DNA of 64,000 nt from Clostridia bacterium (GCA_017517665.1 JAFWYP010000059.1:1-64000), one strand, 5' to 3'. Numbered from the stretch's first letter, positions 44,252 through 54,064 are shown. The notes: generated by a model not told the origin, from the sequence alone. Translations and numbers: made by a program.

Positions 44252-45580
44252 ATGGCACGAAGCGTAGTGGCGATTGTCGGCAGACCCAATGTCGGCAAAT
44301 CAACGCTTTTTAATAAGCTGATAGGTGAACGCCTTTCGATTGTTGACGATACCCCCGGCGTTACACGAGACAGAATTTACGGCGACTGCGAGTGGCTCGG
44401 CAAGCATTTTATGCTTATTGACACAGGCGGTATTGAACCGTATTCGGATGATATCATTCTTAAGCAGATGAGAATGCAGGCGGAGCTTGCAATCGACAGC
44501 GCTGAGGTAATAATTCTTGTCACGGATATCCGTTCGGGAGTTGTTGCAACCGACAGCGAGGTTGCAGCGATGCTTCAGAAAAGCGGCAAGCCCATCATCC
44601 TCTGTGTTAACAAATGCGATACTCCGGGCGAGCTTCCCCCGGATTTCTATGAATTCTATAATCTCGGACTCGGCGATCCGTTCCCCGTTTCATCGGTTCA
44701 CGGCATGGGTACGGGCGATTTGCTCGACGAAGTTCTCAAATATCTTCCCGATGATGACGAAAACGAGGACGAAAGAGATTCAATAAGCGTTGCGGTTATC
44801 GGCAAACCTAATGTGGGCAAGTCATCGCTTGTCAATGCCGTTCTTGGTGAAAACAGAATGATTGTTTCCAATATTGCGGGCACAACAAGAGATGCAACCG
44901 ATTCGCTTGTTGAAAATGAACACGGAAAGTTTGTGTTTATTGACACGGCAGGTCTTCGCAGAAAGAGCCGTGTTTATGACCAGATAGAAAAATATTCGAT
45001 AATCAGAGCCAAAATGGCGGTTGAAAGAGCGCAGGTCTGCGTTATTATGATTGATGCAACCGAAGGCTTTACCGAGCAGGATTCAAAGGTTGCAGGCATT
45101 GCTCACGAAATGGGCAAGGCTTGCATTATCGCCGTCAATAAATGGGATGCCGTTGAAAAAGACGGCAAAACAATGGACAGCATGAGAAAACAGCTCATGA
45201 AGGATTTTTCATTCATGTCCTATGCACCTATCATATTTATCTCTGCAAAAGAGAAAATCAGACTTGACCGTCTTTTTGAGCTTATCAAGTTTGTCGATAC
45301 ACAGAATGCAATGCGTATTTCAACGGGCAAGCTCAACGATGTTCTTGCGGATGCAACAGCAAGAGTTCAGCCGCCCACAGACAAGGGTAAGCGCCTTAAA
45401 ATTTACTACATGACTCAGGCTTCAACAAGACCGCCGACATTTGTCTGCTTTGTCAATAATGCCGAGCTTTTCCATTACAGCTATCAGCGTTATCTTGACA
45501 ATCAGATAAGAGCAACCTTCGGTCTTGAAGGAACGCCCACAAGAATGGTAATCCGCGAAAGAGAGTCAAACAAGAAATGA
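44252..45580 (+). CDS. der: Ribosome-assembly GTPase Der (EngA)
   Basis: The 442-residue protein has two tandem G domains: [10 protein letters not shown] (about 9-18) with DTPGVTRD and NKCD, and GKPNVGKSSL (about 188) with GTTRD and NKWD. A C-terminal KH-like domain follows (about 355-442). It acts in 50S subunit maturation. Its stop overlaps the ruvC start by 4 bases (ATGA). Confidence 0.96.
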   Translation: MARSVVAIVGRPNVGKSTLFNKLIGERLSIVDDTPGVTRDRIYGDCEWLGKHFMLIDTGGIEPYSDDIILKQMRMQAELAIDSAEVIILVTDIRSGVVATDSEVAAMLQKSGKPIILCVNKCDTPGELPPDFYEFYNLGLGDPFPVSSVHGMGTGDLLDEVLKYLPDDDENEDERDSISVAVIGKPNVGKSSLVNAVLGENRMIVSNIAGTTRDATDSLVENEHGKFVFIDTAGLRRKSRVYDQIEKYSIIRAKMAVERAQVCVIMIDATEGFTEQDSKVAGIAHEMGKACIIAVNKWDAVEKDGKTMDSMRKQLMKDFSFMSYAPIIFISAKEKIRLDRLFELIKFVDTQNAMRISTGKLNDVLADATARVQPPTDKGKRLKIYYMTQASTRPPTFVCFVNNAELFHYSYQRYLDNQIRATFGLEGTPTRMVIRERESNKK

Positions 45581-46077
45581 TAGTTCTCGGAATTGACCCC
45601 GGCTATGCGATAGTCGGCTACGGTGTTATTGAATATCATAACAACCACTTCAAGGTTCTTGATTTCGGTGCGATAACCACCGAAGCGCATACCCCTTTCA
45701 ACGAAAGACTTGAAAGAATCTATAACTGCGCCTGCATGCTTATTGACAGATATCACCCCGATGCAATGGCGATTGAAAAGCTGTTTTTCAATACCAACCA
45801 GAAAACGGCGATTGATGTTGCGCAGGCGAGAGGCGTTCTTGTGCTTGCGGCACAGCAGGCAAAAATGCCCATTTTTGAATATACACCCCTTCAGGTGAAG
45901 CAGAGTGTTGTCGGCTACGGCAGAGCAGAGAAAAAGCAGGTTCAGGAAATGACGAGAGTTATGCTGAATCTCGAGAAAATCCCCAAGCCCGACGATGCCG
46001 CCGATGCCCTTGCCATGGCAATCTGCCATTGCCACAGCGCAGGCTCGCTTATAGGCTCGCTTCGCTCACGATTATAA
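45577..46077 (+). CDS. ruvC: Holliday-junction endonuclease RuvC
   Basis: The 166-residue protein shows the RuvC acidic residues: D7 in VLGIDPGYA, E66 in AIEKLFF, and the C-terminal D-x-x-D region (PDDAADALAMA). It resolves Holliday junctions cut at the RuvAB complex. It overlaps der by 4 bases and is followed by ruvA after 13 bases. Confidence 0.95.
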   Translation: MIVLGIDPGYAIVGYGVIEYHNNHFKVLDFGAITTEAHTPFNERLERIYNCACMLIDRYHPDAMAIEKLFFNTNQKTAIDVAQARGVLVLAAQQAKMPIFEYTPLQVKQSVVGYGRAEKKQVQEMTRVMLNLEKIPKPDDAADALAMAICHCHSAGSLIGSLRSRL

Positions 46078-46090
46078 AAGGAGTTAAACC

Positions 46091-46699
46091 ATGTTTTACA
46101 GCTTAACAGGTAAAATAGTCTATGCCGATGAAAACAGCGTTGCACTTGACTGCGGCGGAGTGGCTTTCAGACTTTTCACAACTCTCAACACTCTGAAAAA
46201 ATGTGCCGATATCGGCCAGACTCAGACACTTTTCACCCATCTCAACGTGCGTGAAGATGCACTTGACCTTTTCGGGTTTGCGGATAAGAGCGAGCTTGAC
46301 TGCTTCAAGATGCTGACGAATGTTTCGGGCGTAGGCCCCAAAGCGGGTCTTGCGATTCTTTCACAGCTTACCCCCGATATGCTTGCCGTGAGTGTTGCAG
46401 GCGGAGACGTAAAGGCCATCACAGCTGCGCAGGGTGTAGGCCCGAAGCTTGCGCAGAGGGTTGTTCTCGAGCTTAAAGGAAAGCTCGATGTTTTTGCTTC
46501 AACCTCCGAGGCTATGGGCAATATTGCCGCCGCACAGAAGGCGACAATCAGTTATGCAGGCGAGGATGCTGTAAATGCACTTGTTATGCTCGGCTACAGC
46601 CGTTCCGAAGCAAGTATAGCTGTCGGAAAGCTTGACGGCAACCTTTCAACCGAAGAAATGATTAAGCAGGCATTAAAACAGCTTGCAAGAAATTTATAA
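46091..46699 (+). CDS. ruvA: Holliday-junction branch-migration protein RuvA
   Basis: The 202-residue protein has the OB-fold domain (about 1-63), the helix-hairpin-helix domain (NVSGVGPKAGLAIL and AQGVGPKLAQRVV) and a C-terminal UBA-like RuvB-contact domain (about 153-202). It forms the tetramer that holds the four-way junction. The ATG follows AAAGGAG. Confidence 0.95.
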   Translation: MFYSLTGKIVYADENSVALDCGGVAFRLFTTLNTLKKCADIGQTQTLFTHLNVREDALDLFGFADKSELDCFKMLTNVSGVGPKAGLAILSQLTPDMLAVSVAGGDVKAITAAQGVGPKLAQRVVLELKGKLDVFASTSEAMGNIAAAQKATISYAGEDAVNALVMLGYSRSEASIAVGKLDGNLSTEEMIKQALKQLARNL

Positions 46700-46714
46700 C
46701 AGAGGAGGATTACC

Positions 46715-47746
46715 GTGGACTTTGATTTTGAAAACAGAATAGTTGCTCCCGAGTATACATCCTCCGAGGATAACGACATAGAATTTTCTCTCCGACCCAA
46801 AACTCTCGGAGAATATATAGGTCAGGATAAAGTTAAGGAAAATCTTTCGATATATATTGAAGCGGCACGTCAGAGAGGCGAGCCTCTTGACCATGTTCTG
46901 CTCTATGGACCTCCGGGTCTCGGCAAAACAACGCTTGCAGGAATTATCGCAAATGAAATGGGAGTTAATTTCCGTGTGACAAGCGGCCCTGCGATTGAAA
47001 AGCCGGGTGATCTTGCGGCACTTCTTACAAATCTTAATGACGGCGATGTTCTCTTTATTGATGAAATCCACCGTCTCTCAAGAGCCGTTGAAGAAGTGCT
47101 TTATCCTGCAATGGAAGATAACGTGCTCGACATTATCATCGGCAAAGGACCTTCCGCGCGTTCGATAAGACTTGACCTTCACCGATTCACCCTTGTCGGT
47201 GCAACAACAAGAGCAGGACAGCTCAGTGCACCTCTTCGTGACCGTTTCGGAGTTATTCTCCGTCTTGAAATGTATACCCCCGAACAGCTTTCGGAGATTG
47301 TCAACAGAAGTGCAGGTATTCTCAATATGGATATCGACCCTCACGGCTCAATGGAAATCGCTTCCCGTTCAAGAGGAACACCCCGTATTGCAAACCGACT
47401 TCTCAAGAGAGCGAGGGACTTTGCGCAGGTTATGTGTGACGGCGCAATCAGCAAGGAAGCCGCATCTCTTGCGCTTGACAGAATGGAAATTGATGAACTG
47501 GGTCTTGATTCAATCGACAGACTCATTCTCACAACAATGATAAAGAATTATAACGGCGGCCCCGTAGGACTTGAAACAATTGCGGCGGCAATAGGCGAAG
47601 AAGCCGTTACCATAGAGGATGTTTATGAGCCTTATCTTATGCAGGTCGGATTTTTAAGCCGTACCCCGAGAGGCAGAATGGTAACTCCCGCAGGCTATGC
47701 ACATCTCGGAATAGCCATGCCGGGTCAGCAGAGATTGGATGTGTGA
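46715..47746 (+). CDS. ruvB: Holliday-junction helicase RuvB
   Basis: The 343-residue AAA+ motor has Walker [11 protein letters not shown] (about 65-74), Walker B LFIDEIHR, sensor GATTRAG and the C-terminal winged helix ([11 protein letters not shown]). It starts with GTG at 46715 after AGAGGAGG. It completes the ruvC-ruvA-ruvB cluster; the methyltransferase gene begins 3 bases after its stop. Confidence 0.96.
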   Translation: MDFDFENRIVAPEYTSSEDNDIEFSLRPKTLGEYIGQDKVKENLSIYIEAARQRGEPLDHVLLYGPPGLGKTTLAGIIANEMGVNFRVTSGPAIEKPGDLAALLTNLNDGDVLFIDEIHRLSRAVEEVLYPAMEDNVLDIIIGKGPSARSIRLDLHRFTLVGATTRAGQLSAPLRDRFGVILRLEMYTPEQLSEIVNRSAGILNMDIDPHGSMEIASRSRGTPRIANRLLKRARDFAQVMCDGAISKEAASLALDRMEIDELGLDSIDRLILTTMIKNYNGGPVGLETIAAAIGEEAVTIEDVYEPYLMQVGFLSRTPRGRMVTPAGYAHLGIAMPGQQRLDV

Positions 47747-47749
47747 TTT

Positions 47750-48628
47750 ATGAGAAAAGCAGATAACTGGATTGATTATGAGCTTATAGACTGTTCCGAC
47801 GGTGAAAGACTTGAACGCTGGGGCGATATTATCCTTGTCCGTCCCGACCCTCAGGTTATCTGGAAAACGCCCAAGGAAAATCCTCTCTGGTATAATCCTC
47901 ATGCAATTTATAATCGTTCAAACACGGGCGGCGGAAGCTGGAGAGTATGCAAGAAAATGCCCGATGTGTGGCAGATAGGTCTTGATGACCTTCGTTTTAA
48001 CATAAAAACAATGGGCTTCAAGCATACGGGTCTTTTCCCCGAACAGGCAGTCAACTGGAAAATGACAGCCGATATAATCAAAAACGCAGGCAGACCCGTC
48101 AAGGTGCTCAATCTCTTTGCGTATACGGGCGGTGCAACCGTTGCGGCTCTTAGTGCAGGTGCAAGCGTTACCCATGTTGATGCCTCAAAAGGAATGACCT
48201 TATGGGCAAAAGAAAACGCAGCGGCTTGCAGACTTTCCGATGCCCCCGTGCGCTGGCTTGTTGATGACTGCATAAAGTTTGTTCAGCGTGAAATCCGCAG
48301 AGGAAATAAATACGACATAATAATTATGGACCCCCCGTCATACGGCAGAGGACCCGGTGGTGAAGTATGGAAGCTTGAAAACGAGGTTTACGGCTTTGTT
48401 GAGCTTTGTTCCGAGCTTCTCACAGAGGATTCACTCATGGTTCTGATTAATTCCTATACAACGGGTCTTTCACCCAGCGTTATGGAATATATTTTAGGCG
48501 AAACCGTGCAAAATCGGTTCGGCGGCTCAACAACGAGCGACGAAATAGGCATTCCCGTTTCATCAAAACCCGGCAGAGTGCTTCCTTGCGGAGCAAGCGC
48601 AATCTGGCTCGGAAAGGGAGTTGAATAA
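47750..48628 (+). CDS. Class I SAM-dependent methyltransferase (RlmI/RlmK-like fold)
   Basis: The 292-residue protein has a beta-rich N-terminus (about 1-85) and a Rossmann methyltransferase domain. Motif I is VLNLFAYTGGATVAAL (about 118-133), the acidic loop is HVDASKG, and motif IV is MDPPSYGRG (about 195-203). The DPPSYGRG form is shared with rRNA cytosine-C5 methyltransferases of the RlmI group, but no PUA domain is present. The RNA target is unknown. It is the last gene close-packed in the der-ruv transcript. Confidence 0.85.
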   Translation: MRKADNWIDYELIDCSDGERLERWGDIILVRPDPQVIWKTPKENPLWYNPHAIYNRSNTGGGSWRVCKKMPDVWQIGLDDLRFNIKTMGFKHTGLFPEQAVNWKMTADIIKNAGRPVKVLNLFAYTGGATVAALSAGASVTHVDASKGMTLWAKENAAACRLSDAPVRWLVDDCIKFVQREIRRGNKYDIIIMDPPSYGRGPGGEVWKLENEVYGFVELCSELLTEDSLMVLINSYTTGLSPSVMEYILGETVQNRFGGSTTSDEIGIPVSSKPGRVLPCGASAIWLGKGVE

Positions 48629-48708
48629 TTCGGAGTTTTTAATTGCAGGGGTTGGCGACCCGACGACCTGTTGCACCTTAAGGTGAATAATTGAAGGGGA
48701 GAAATAAC

Positions 48709-49086
48709 ATGATTTTTATGGCACTTGCATTTGCAATTTTCGGTATTTTATTCGGATTGTTCGGAATGATGACAAAACAACTGATTGTTACCGGATTCGG
48801 AATAGTTTTCGTGCTCGGTGCAGTGTTCCTTGTTTATCAGATTGCGAAAGAAAAAAGACTTCGCAAGCTTTATGAAGAAAATCCCGAAGAGTATGAAGCG
48901 ATGATTGAGGAAGAAGAGAAAGAATGGGAAGAAAAGCATCCTGAAGCTGTTGAATATGAGCAGGAAATGGAAGAAATCCGTGAGTTTGATAACGACAGCG
49001 GAAAGGGTTACTGCCCATTCTGCGGAAACTACGCTGTGAATTCCGAAAAAACCTGTGAATCATGCGGAGAAAAAGTCGATGAATAA
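48709..49086 (+). CDS. Two-TM zinc-ribbon protein, paralogue 1
   Basis: The 125-residue protein has two N-terminal membrane helices (about 2-20 and 24-46), a highly charged Glu-rich helical linker (about 47-95) and a C-terminal zinc ribbon with paired Cys (CPFCG and CESCG). The last 34 residues match those of the next protein at all but two positions. The start at 48709 is 9 bases after AAGGGGAG. No family name recognised. Between the methyltransferase stop and this gene lie 80 bases containing a short CACCTTAAGGTG palindrome. Confidence 0.8.
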   Translation: MIFMALAFAIFGILFGLFGMMTKQLIVTGFGIVFVLGAVFLVYQIAKEKRLRKLYEENPEEYEAMIEEEEKEWEEKHPEAVEYEQEMEEIREFDNDSGKGYCPFCGNYAVNSEKTCESCGEKVDE

Positions 49087-49174
49087 TTCAGGCAGGCGGC
49101 TTCCGTCGACCCATCGGAATTACCGCAAACAGAAGAAAAAACGAATTTTCCCCCGAACAAAAGGGGACATGGGC

Positions 49175-49588
49175 ATGAAAACACTGGAAGATGCGATAAC
49201 GATTGCTGTTGTCGGGGTAATCTGGGCAGCAATTTCAATTTTTTCTGAAATGTGGTTTATGCTTATTTTCACAATTATTCCAATTATTTGCACGGGATTT
49301 GAAATTTATGATTACTGTCTTTCTCGAAAAGCCTATAAAAGGTTTCTTGAAGAAGAGCGTGCAAAGCTCGGTTTAACCGATACACCGATTGAAACCGAAG
49401 ACATCGAAATCATCGAAGATGAAGAGGATGACGAGGAGTATAAGGAATATCTTGAATATGCCGAAGAAGTGGAAGAACTCAGCGAGTTCGATAACGACAG
49501 CGGAAAGGGTTACTGCCCGTTCTGCGGAAACTACGCCGTAAATTCCGAAAAAAGCTGTGAATCCTGCGGCGAAAAAGTTAATGAATAA
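49175..49588 (+). CDS. Two-TM zinc-ribbon protein, paralogue 2
   Basis: The 137-residue protein has the same layout as its neighbour: two membrane helices (about 8-26 and 30-50), an acidic linker rich in Glu/Asp (about 70-105) and a near-identical C-terminal zinc ribbon. DNA similarity of the two copies continues past the stop codon (GAATAATTCAGG in both). The helices differ in sequence. The start at 49175 is 8 bases after AAAGGGG; an ATG at 49169 is also possible. It lies 15 bases before ecfA1. Confidence 0.8.
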   Translation: MKTLEDAITIAVVGVIWAAISIFSEMWFMLIFTIIPIICTGFEIYDYCLSRKAYKRFLEEERAKLGLTDTPIETEDIEIIEDEEDDEEYKEYLEYAEEVEELSEFDNDSGKGYCPFCGNYAVNSEKSCESCGEKVNE

Positions 49589-49603
49589 TTCAGGTAAATA
49601 ATT

Positions 49604-50455
49604 ATGAGCGAAAAAATTATTGAATTTGAAAATGTGACATATATTTATGAAACCGAGGACGAGGATGCCCCCGTTGCGGGATTTCCTGCCCTCACTGACG
49701 TAAATCTGACGATAAATAAAGGCGAATTCGTGGCTGTTCTCGGTCACAACGGTTCGGGAAAAAGCACCCTTGCGAAGCTTTGCAACGCCATTCTTGAACC
49801 CACAAAAGGCACGGTTACCGTTAAAGGAATCGTTCCCGATACCGAGGAAAAGGCGGACGAGGTGCGCCGCATAGTCGGTATGGTTTTCCAGAATCCCGAT
49901 AATCAGATTGTTGCAACGATTGTTGAGGATGACGTTGCCTTCGGCCCCGAAAATCTCGGAATTGAGCCTTCTGAAATCCGCAGAAGGGTTGACGATGCGC
50001 TTAAGTGCGTGAATATGTACGAATTCCGTCACAGAGAGCCTCATAAGCTTTCGGGAGGTCAGAAGCAGAGAGTTGCGATTGCAGGTGTCATCGCCATGCA
50101 GACGGAGTGCATCGTTCTCGATGAACCCACCGCAATGCTCGACCCCAAGGGCAGAGAAGAGGTTATGAACACCGTCAGGCGTCTTAATAAGGAAATGGGC
50201 ATAACCGTTGTTACGGTTACCCACTTCATGGACGAAGCCGTGCAGGCGGACAGAGTTGTTATCATGGACGGCGGCAGAGTTGTCATGCAGGGAACACCCA
50301 AAGAGGTTTTCTCGAATGTTGAGAAGCTTCGTTCTTACGGTCTTGATGTTCCGCAGTCAACCGAGCTTTGCCATGTTCTCGGAATAAAAGAGGGCGTTCT
50401 TGATGTTGACGAATGTGTTGACGAAATCGTCCGTGTAATGGGAGGTGCCTTATGA
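49604..50455 (+). CDS. ecfA1: ECF transporter ATPase EcfA1
   Basis: The 283-residue ABC ATPase has Walker A GHNGSGKSTL (about 47-56), the Q-loop FQNPDNQ typical of ECF ATPases, the signature LSGGQKQRVAIAG (about 149-161) and Walker B CIVLDEPTAML. It energises vitamin and trace-metal uptake with EcfA2, EcfT and separately encoded S components, none of which lies in this window. It overlaps ecfA2 by 4 bases. Confidence 0.95.
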   Translation: MSEKIIEFENVTYIYETEDEDAPVAGFPALTDVNLTINKGEFVAVLGHNGSGKSTLAKLCNAILEPTKGTVTVKGIVPDTEEKADEVRRIVGMVFQNPDNQIVATIVEDDVAFGPENLGIEPSEIRRRVDDALKCVNMYEFRHREPHKLSGGQKQRVAIAGVIAMQTECIVLDEPTAMLDPKGREEVMNTVRRLNKEMGITVVTVTHFMDEAVQADRVVIMDGGRVVMQGTPKEVFSNVEKLRSYGLDVPQSTELCHVLGIKEGVLDVDECVDEIVRVMGGAL

Positions 50456-51318
50456 GTTTTGCGATAGAAACAGTCGGTCTTACCCATTATTATTCCAAAG
50501 GCACAATTTCACAGGTTGCCGCAATAGAAAACGTTAACCTTCAGATAAATAAAGGTGAGCTTGTCGGCATCATCGGTCACACCGGCTCGGGTAAAAGCAC
50601 GCTCATTTCTCATTTTAACGGACTCTTAAAGCCCGACAGCGGAAAAATTCTTGTTGACGGAGTTGATATCTGGAAGGATAAGGAAACTCTCAAGAATTCC
50701 CGTTTCAAAGTCGGTCTTTGTTTTCAGTATCCTGAATATCAGCTTTTTGAAGAAACGGTATATAAAGATATCGCTTTCGGACCGAAAAACATGAAGCTTT
50801 CGGAAGGTGAAATCAGAGAGAGAGTTCTCCGTGCGGCAGAATTCACGGGCGTTAAGGCGGAACATCTCAACAAGTCACCCTTCGACCTTTCGGGCGGTGA
50901 AAAAAGAAGAGTTGCAATTGCAGGCGTTATGTCAATGCAGCCCGAGGTACTCATTTTCGATGAACCTGCCGCAGGTCTTGACCCGAGAGGCAGAGCAGAT
51001 TTGATAAATCTAATCAAAAACTACAGAAATCAGACAGGCAGCACCGTTATCATAGTTTCCCACAGCATGGAGGATATTGCCGAAATGGCAGACAGGGTTA
51101 TTGTTATGAACAAATCCTCCGTTGCCATGCAGGGAAGTGTTGACGAGGTTTATTCAAGAGGGGATGAACTTCGTGAAATGGGTCTTAACGTGCCCGAAAT
51201 AACGGAGATTTTTGCAAAGCTCCGTGCAAAGGGAATTGATGTGCCTGCGAATGTTTATACGGTTGAGCAGGGTGCAGAGATACTCCGCAATCTCATGGAG
51301 AGGAGGAGTGTAAAATGA
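50452..51318 (+). CDS. ecfA2: ECF transporter ATPase EcfA2
   Basis: The 288-residue partner ATPase has Walker A GHTGSGKSTL, Q-loop FQYPEYQLFEETV (the EcfA2 form), signature DLSGGEKRRVAIAG and Walker B LIFDEPAAGLD. It forms the heterodimer with EcfA1 that drives EcfT. It overlaps both neighbours by 4 bases. Confidence 0.95.
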   Translation: MSFAIETVGLTHYYSKGTISQVAAIENVNLQINKGELVGIIGHTGSGKSTLISHFNGLLKPDSGKILVDGVDIWKDKETLKNSRFKVGLCFQYPEYQLFEETVYKDIAFGPKNMKLSEGEIRERVLRAAEFTGVKAEHLNKSPFDLSGGEKRRVAIAGVMSMQPEVLIFDEPAAGLDPRGRADLINLIKNYRNQTGSTVIIVSHSMEDIAEMADRVIVMNKSSVAMQGSVDEVYSRGDELREMGLNVPEITEIFAKLRAKGIDVPANVYTVEQGAEILRNLMERRSVK

Positions 51319-52130
51319 TAAGAGATATAACCATCGGTCAGTATTATCCCGGAAAATCCGTTCTTCATAATCTTGACCCGAGAATAAAACTCATTGCAAC
51401 ATTCTGGCTTATTGTTGTTATCTTCCTTTGCAAAAGCTTCTTTTCTCTCGGTCTGATAACTCTTACGGCGGTTGTTGCCGCGGCACTTTCAAAAGTACCG
51501 CCCAAGATGATTTTAAAGAGCCTCAAGCCGATTGTGATTATTCTTATTTTTACCGCCATACTCAATATTTTCTACACAGAGGGCGGTAAAACCTATTTTG
51601 AATGGTGGCAGATAAAGATAACCGAAAAGGGTGTCAACACGGCGATTTTCACAATGGTAAGAATAGTCAGCCTTGTTGTTATCAGTTCTCTTTTAACCTA
51701 TACCACAACCCCCACTATGCTTACCGATGCGCTTGAAAGGATACTTTCACCCCTCAAGGTTTTCAAAATCAAGGTTCATACCCTTGCAATGATGATGACT
51801 CTTGCGCTCCGCTTCATTCCGACCCTCATTGAGGAAATCGACAGAATAATGAATGCGCAGAAGGCAAGAGGAGCAGACCTTGAAACGGGAAGTCTTATCC
51901 AGCGCGCAAAGGCACTTGTTCCGATATTTATACCTCTCATGGTTTCTTCTTTCAGAAGAGCATATGAGCTTGCGTTTGCAATGACCTGTCGCTGTTATAC
52001 TGGCGGTGAAGGCAGAACACGCATGAAGCAGATGAAAATTGCCGCAAGAGATATCGCTGCAATCGTTGTCTGCGTTGCCGTAACGGCAGGCGTTATAGTT
52101 CTCAATATATTTTTCGATGCGGTGATTTGA
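51315..52130 (+). CDS. ecfT: ECF transporter transmembrane protein EcfT
   Basis: The 271-residue protein has about five or six membrane helices and the paired Ala-Arg-Gly coupling motifs expected in EcfT (MNAQKARGADLETG near 180, and the AMTCRCYTGGEGRTRM region near 220, where the motif is a variant). It links the S component to the EcfA1A2 ATPases. Its stop overlaps the truA start by one base. Confidence 0.94.
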   Translation: MIRDITIGQYYPGKSVLHNLDPRIKLIATFWLIVVIFLCKSFFSLGLITLTAVVAAALSKVPPKMILKSLKPIVIILIFTAILNIFYTEGGKTYFEWWQIKITEKGVNTAIFTMVRIVSLVVISSLLTYTTTPTMLTDALERILSPLKVFKIKVHTLAMMMTLALRFIPTLIEEIDRIMNAQKARGADLETGSLIQRAKALVPIFIPLMVSSFRRAYELAFAMTCRCYTGGEGRTRMKQMKIAARDIAAIVVCVAVTAGVIVLNIFFDAVI

Positions 52131-52867
52131 TGAAAAGAAATCTTCTTCTGACAATTTCATTTGACGGCACGGCATATCACGGCTGGCAGGTTCAGGAAAA
52201 TGCCGTAACCGTTCAGCAGACCTTGCAGGATGCACTTGAGCATATATGCTCAAGACGTGATAACGTTGTGGGCTGTTCAAGAACCGATTCGGGTGTTCAT
52301 GCAAATATGTATTGCTGCAACATCAGAACCGAAAGCGTGATTGACTGCAAAAAGCTTGTCGGTGCACTCAACGCTGTTCTGCCCAGAGATATTGCTGCGC
52401 TTGACTGTCGTGAAGTTGATTATGATTTCCACGCAAGATATGACTGCAAGTCAAAAGAATATATTTATAAAATCTGGAACTCACCGAATAAAAATCCGTT
52501 TTTTTTTAATTATTCTTTACACTATAAATATCCGCTTGATGAAAGGTTTTTGTCTGAACAGGCAAAGGCATATATCGGAACTCATAAGTTCGATTCGTTC
52601 TGTGCCGCGGGAAGCAGCGTTTGCGATACCGAAAGAACGGTTTTGAATGCCGCCGTTGAACGCGACGGAGATATGGTTATTTTCAGAGTTGAAGCAAACG
52701 GATTTTTATATAATATGGTTCGTATAATGACGGGCACGCTTATTGATATCTCAAGGGGAAAAATTCCTGCTGATTCAATAGAAAACATTATACTTGCAGA
52801 AAACCGTTTTGCCGCAGGTCATACCGCGCCTGCACACGGTTTATATCTCAATAAAATTTATTATTAA
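52130..52867 (+). CDS. truA: tRNA pseudouridine(38-40) synthase TruA
   Basis: The 245-residue protein has DGTAYHGWQVQ near residue 10, the catalytic Asp in SRTDSGVHA (about 50-58), and the C-terminal FLYNMVRIMTGTLIDI with its RNA-binding Arg. It isomerises uridines 38-40 of tRNA anticodon arms. The ATG at 52130 shares a base with the ecfT stop (TGATG). The ecfA1-ecfA2-ecfT-truA order is conserved in Bacillota. Confidence 0.95.
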   Translation: MKRNLLLTISFDGTAYHGWQVQENAVTVQQTLQDALEHICSRRDNVVGCSRTDSGVHANMYCCNIRTESVIDCKKLVGALNAVLPRDIAALDCREVDYDFHARYDCKSKEYIYKIWNSPNKNPFFFNYSLHYKYPLDERFLSEQAKAYIGTHKFDSFCAAGSSVCDTERTVLNAAVERDGDMVIFRVEANGFLYNMVRIMTGTLIDISRGKIPADSIENIILAENRFAAGHTAPAHGLYLNKIYY

Positions 52868-52882
52868 TCGGGAGGGGGATAT

Positions 52883-54049
52883 ATGGCAGAGAAAAAAATA
52901 ATTAATCTTAATAAAAAGAGAGCTGCAGTCATTGCTAAAAAGATATTCAGATGGCTTCGTATACCTTTGGTTGTTCTTGTTGTTGCCGCCGCACTGTTTC
53001 TGAGCGCAAGACTCATGGGAAACGTCGCCGTTTCAAACATAACGGACAGCATAAGACAGGTGAAAACTGTTTTCACAAAAAGCGAGGGATATCCTTATCC
53101 GCTTGAAACTCTGAATTTCAAGAATGCTGTTCCCATAGGAGGAGGACCGCTTGTTATATACGACGATTCAACTCTTGTTTTGAATGCGGCGTCAGACGAG
53201 GTATTCTCCATGCAGCTCGGATATTCCGATTCAAAAGCTGTGACCAAAAACGGACGCGCACTTATTTACAGTCCCTCGTCAAATGAGGTTATTCTTCAGA
53301 GCAAAACGGAAAAGCTTGGCAGTATAACAGAGCCGACTCCCGTAACCGTTACCGCACTTGCCGAAAACGGAGGCTTTGCAACATCCCATGCGTCGGACGG
53401 AAACCAGAGTGTTCTGACTGTTTATAACAGCAGATTCAAAAAGATTTTTCAATGGAACTGTACACATGAATTCATAACGGATATCTCACTTTCTTCAAAC
53501 GGGAAAAAAGTCGCGGTTGCGGCAGCAGGTGTTGAAAACGCGGAGATTTATACCCGCATTCTGATTTTTGAAGTTGATTCTGCTGAAACTGTAGCCGATA
53601 TCAGATACAACGGAACAATGTTCCTACGTGTTGTGTATACTTCCTCGAATAAGATTATAGCCGTCGGAGATAACAAAACCGTTGTTCACAACAAAAAAGG
53701 CGAGGTAATTGACGAGCTTGTTTATTCCGAGGACAGTCTGATTGCCATTTGCGCAGATGATAACGGAAACACAACAGTGTGTTATGAAGAATTCGGCGGT
53801 TCAAAAACGGGAATAGCAAGATTTTCGGCTTCGGGAAAGAAAAGCTGTTCAATCGTTATCGACGGACTCCCCGATTGTGTTGCCGCTCATGCAGGAAGAA
53901 TTGCGGTTGCTTCGGGTAATACCATAACGGTTTACTCCTCGAAAGGAGCAGAGGCAAAGGTTATTGAAACCGAAAATTCCGTTGCACGGGTGTTCATCTG
54001 CTCAGGCACGGTTTATACCGTTGAAAGCGGTTCAATACATAAATATTAA
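52883..54049 (+). CDS. DUF5711 membrane-anchored beta-propeller-like protein
   Basis: The 388-residue protein has a basic cytoplasmic N-terminus (about 1-30), one membrane helix (about 33-54, IPLVVLVVAAALFLSARLMG) and a large outer domain of repeated short strands (GGPLVIYDDSTLVL, NGRALIYSP, NGKKVAVAAAG, GRIAVASGNTITVY). This is consistent with a beta-propeller. It matches the DUF5711 family, whose role is unknown. It lies 16 bases after truA and 16 before the CvpA-like gene; the three probably share a transcript. Confidence 0.8.
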   Translation: MAEKKIINLNKKRAAVIAKKIFRWLRIPLVVLVVAAALFLSARLMGNVAVSNITDSIRQVKTVFTKSEGYPYPLETLNFKNAVPIGGGPLVIYDDSTLVLNAASDEVFSMQLGYSDSKAVTKNGRALIYSPSSNEVILQSKTEKLGSITEPTPVTVTALAENGGFATSHASDGNQSVLTVYNSRFKKIFQWNCTHEFITDISLSSNGKKVAVAAAGVENAEIYTRILIFEVDSAETVADIRYNGTMFLRVVYTSSNKIIAVGDNKTVVHNKKGEVIDELVYSEDSLIAICADDNGNTTVCYEEFGGSKTGIARFSASGKKSCSIVIDGLPDCVAAHAGRIAVASGNTITVYSSKGAEAKVIETENSVARVFICSGTVYTVESGSIHKY

Positions 54050-54064
54050 AGGTTGGTGAAAAGC

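Noticed and set aside
48629-48708. Possible riboswitch or RNA element before the zinc-ribbon paralogues
   Set aside because: Only a 12-base CACCTTAAGGTG palindrome and weak pairings are visible; no known riboswitch core and no terminator.
49373-50224. Long open frame of 283 codons on the minus strand
   Set aside because: It is fully antisense to ecfA1 and the zinc-ribbon paralogue, has no ribosome site, and its protein matches nothing; an effect of codon bias in the real genes.
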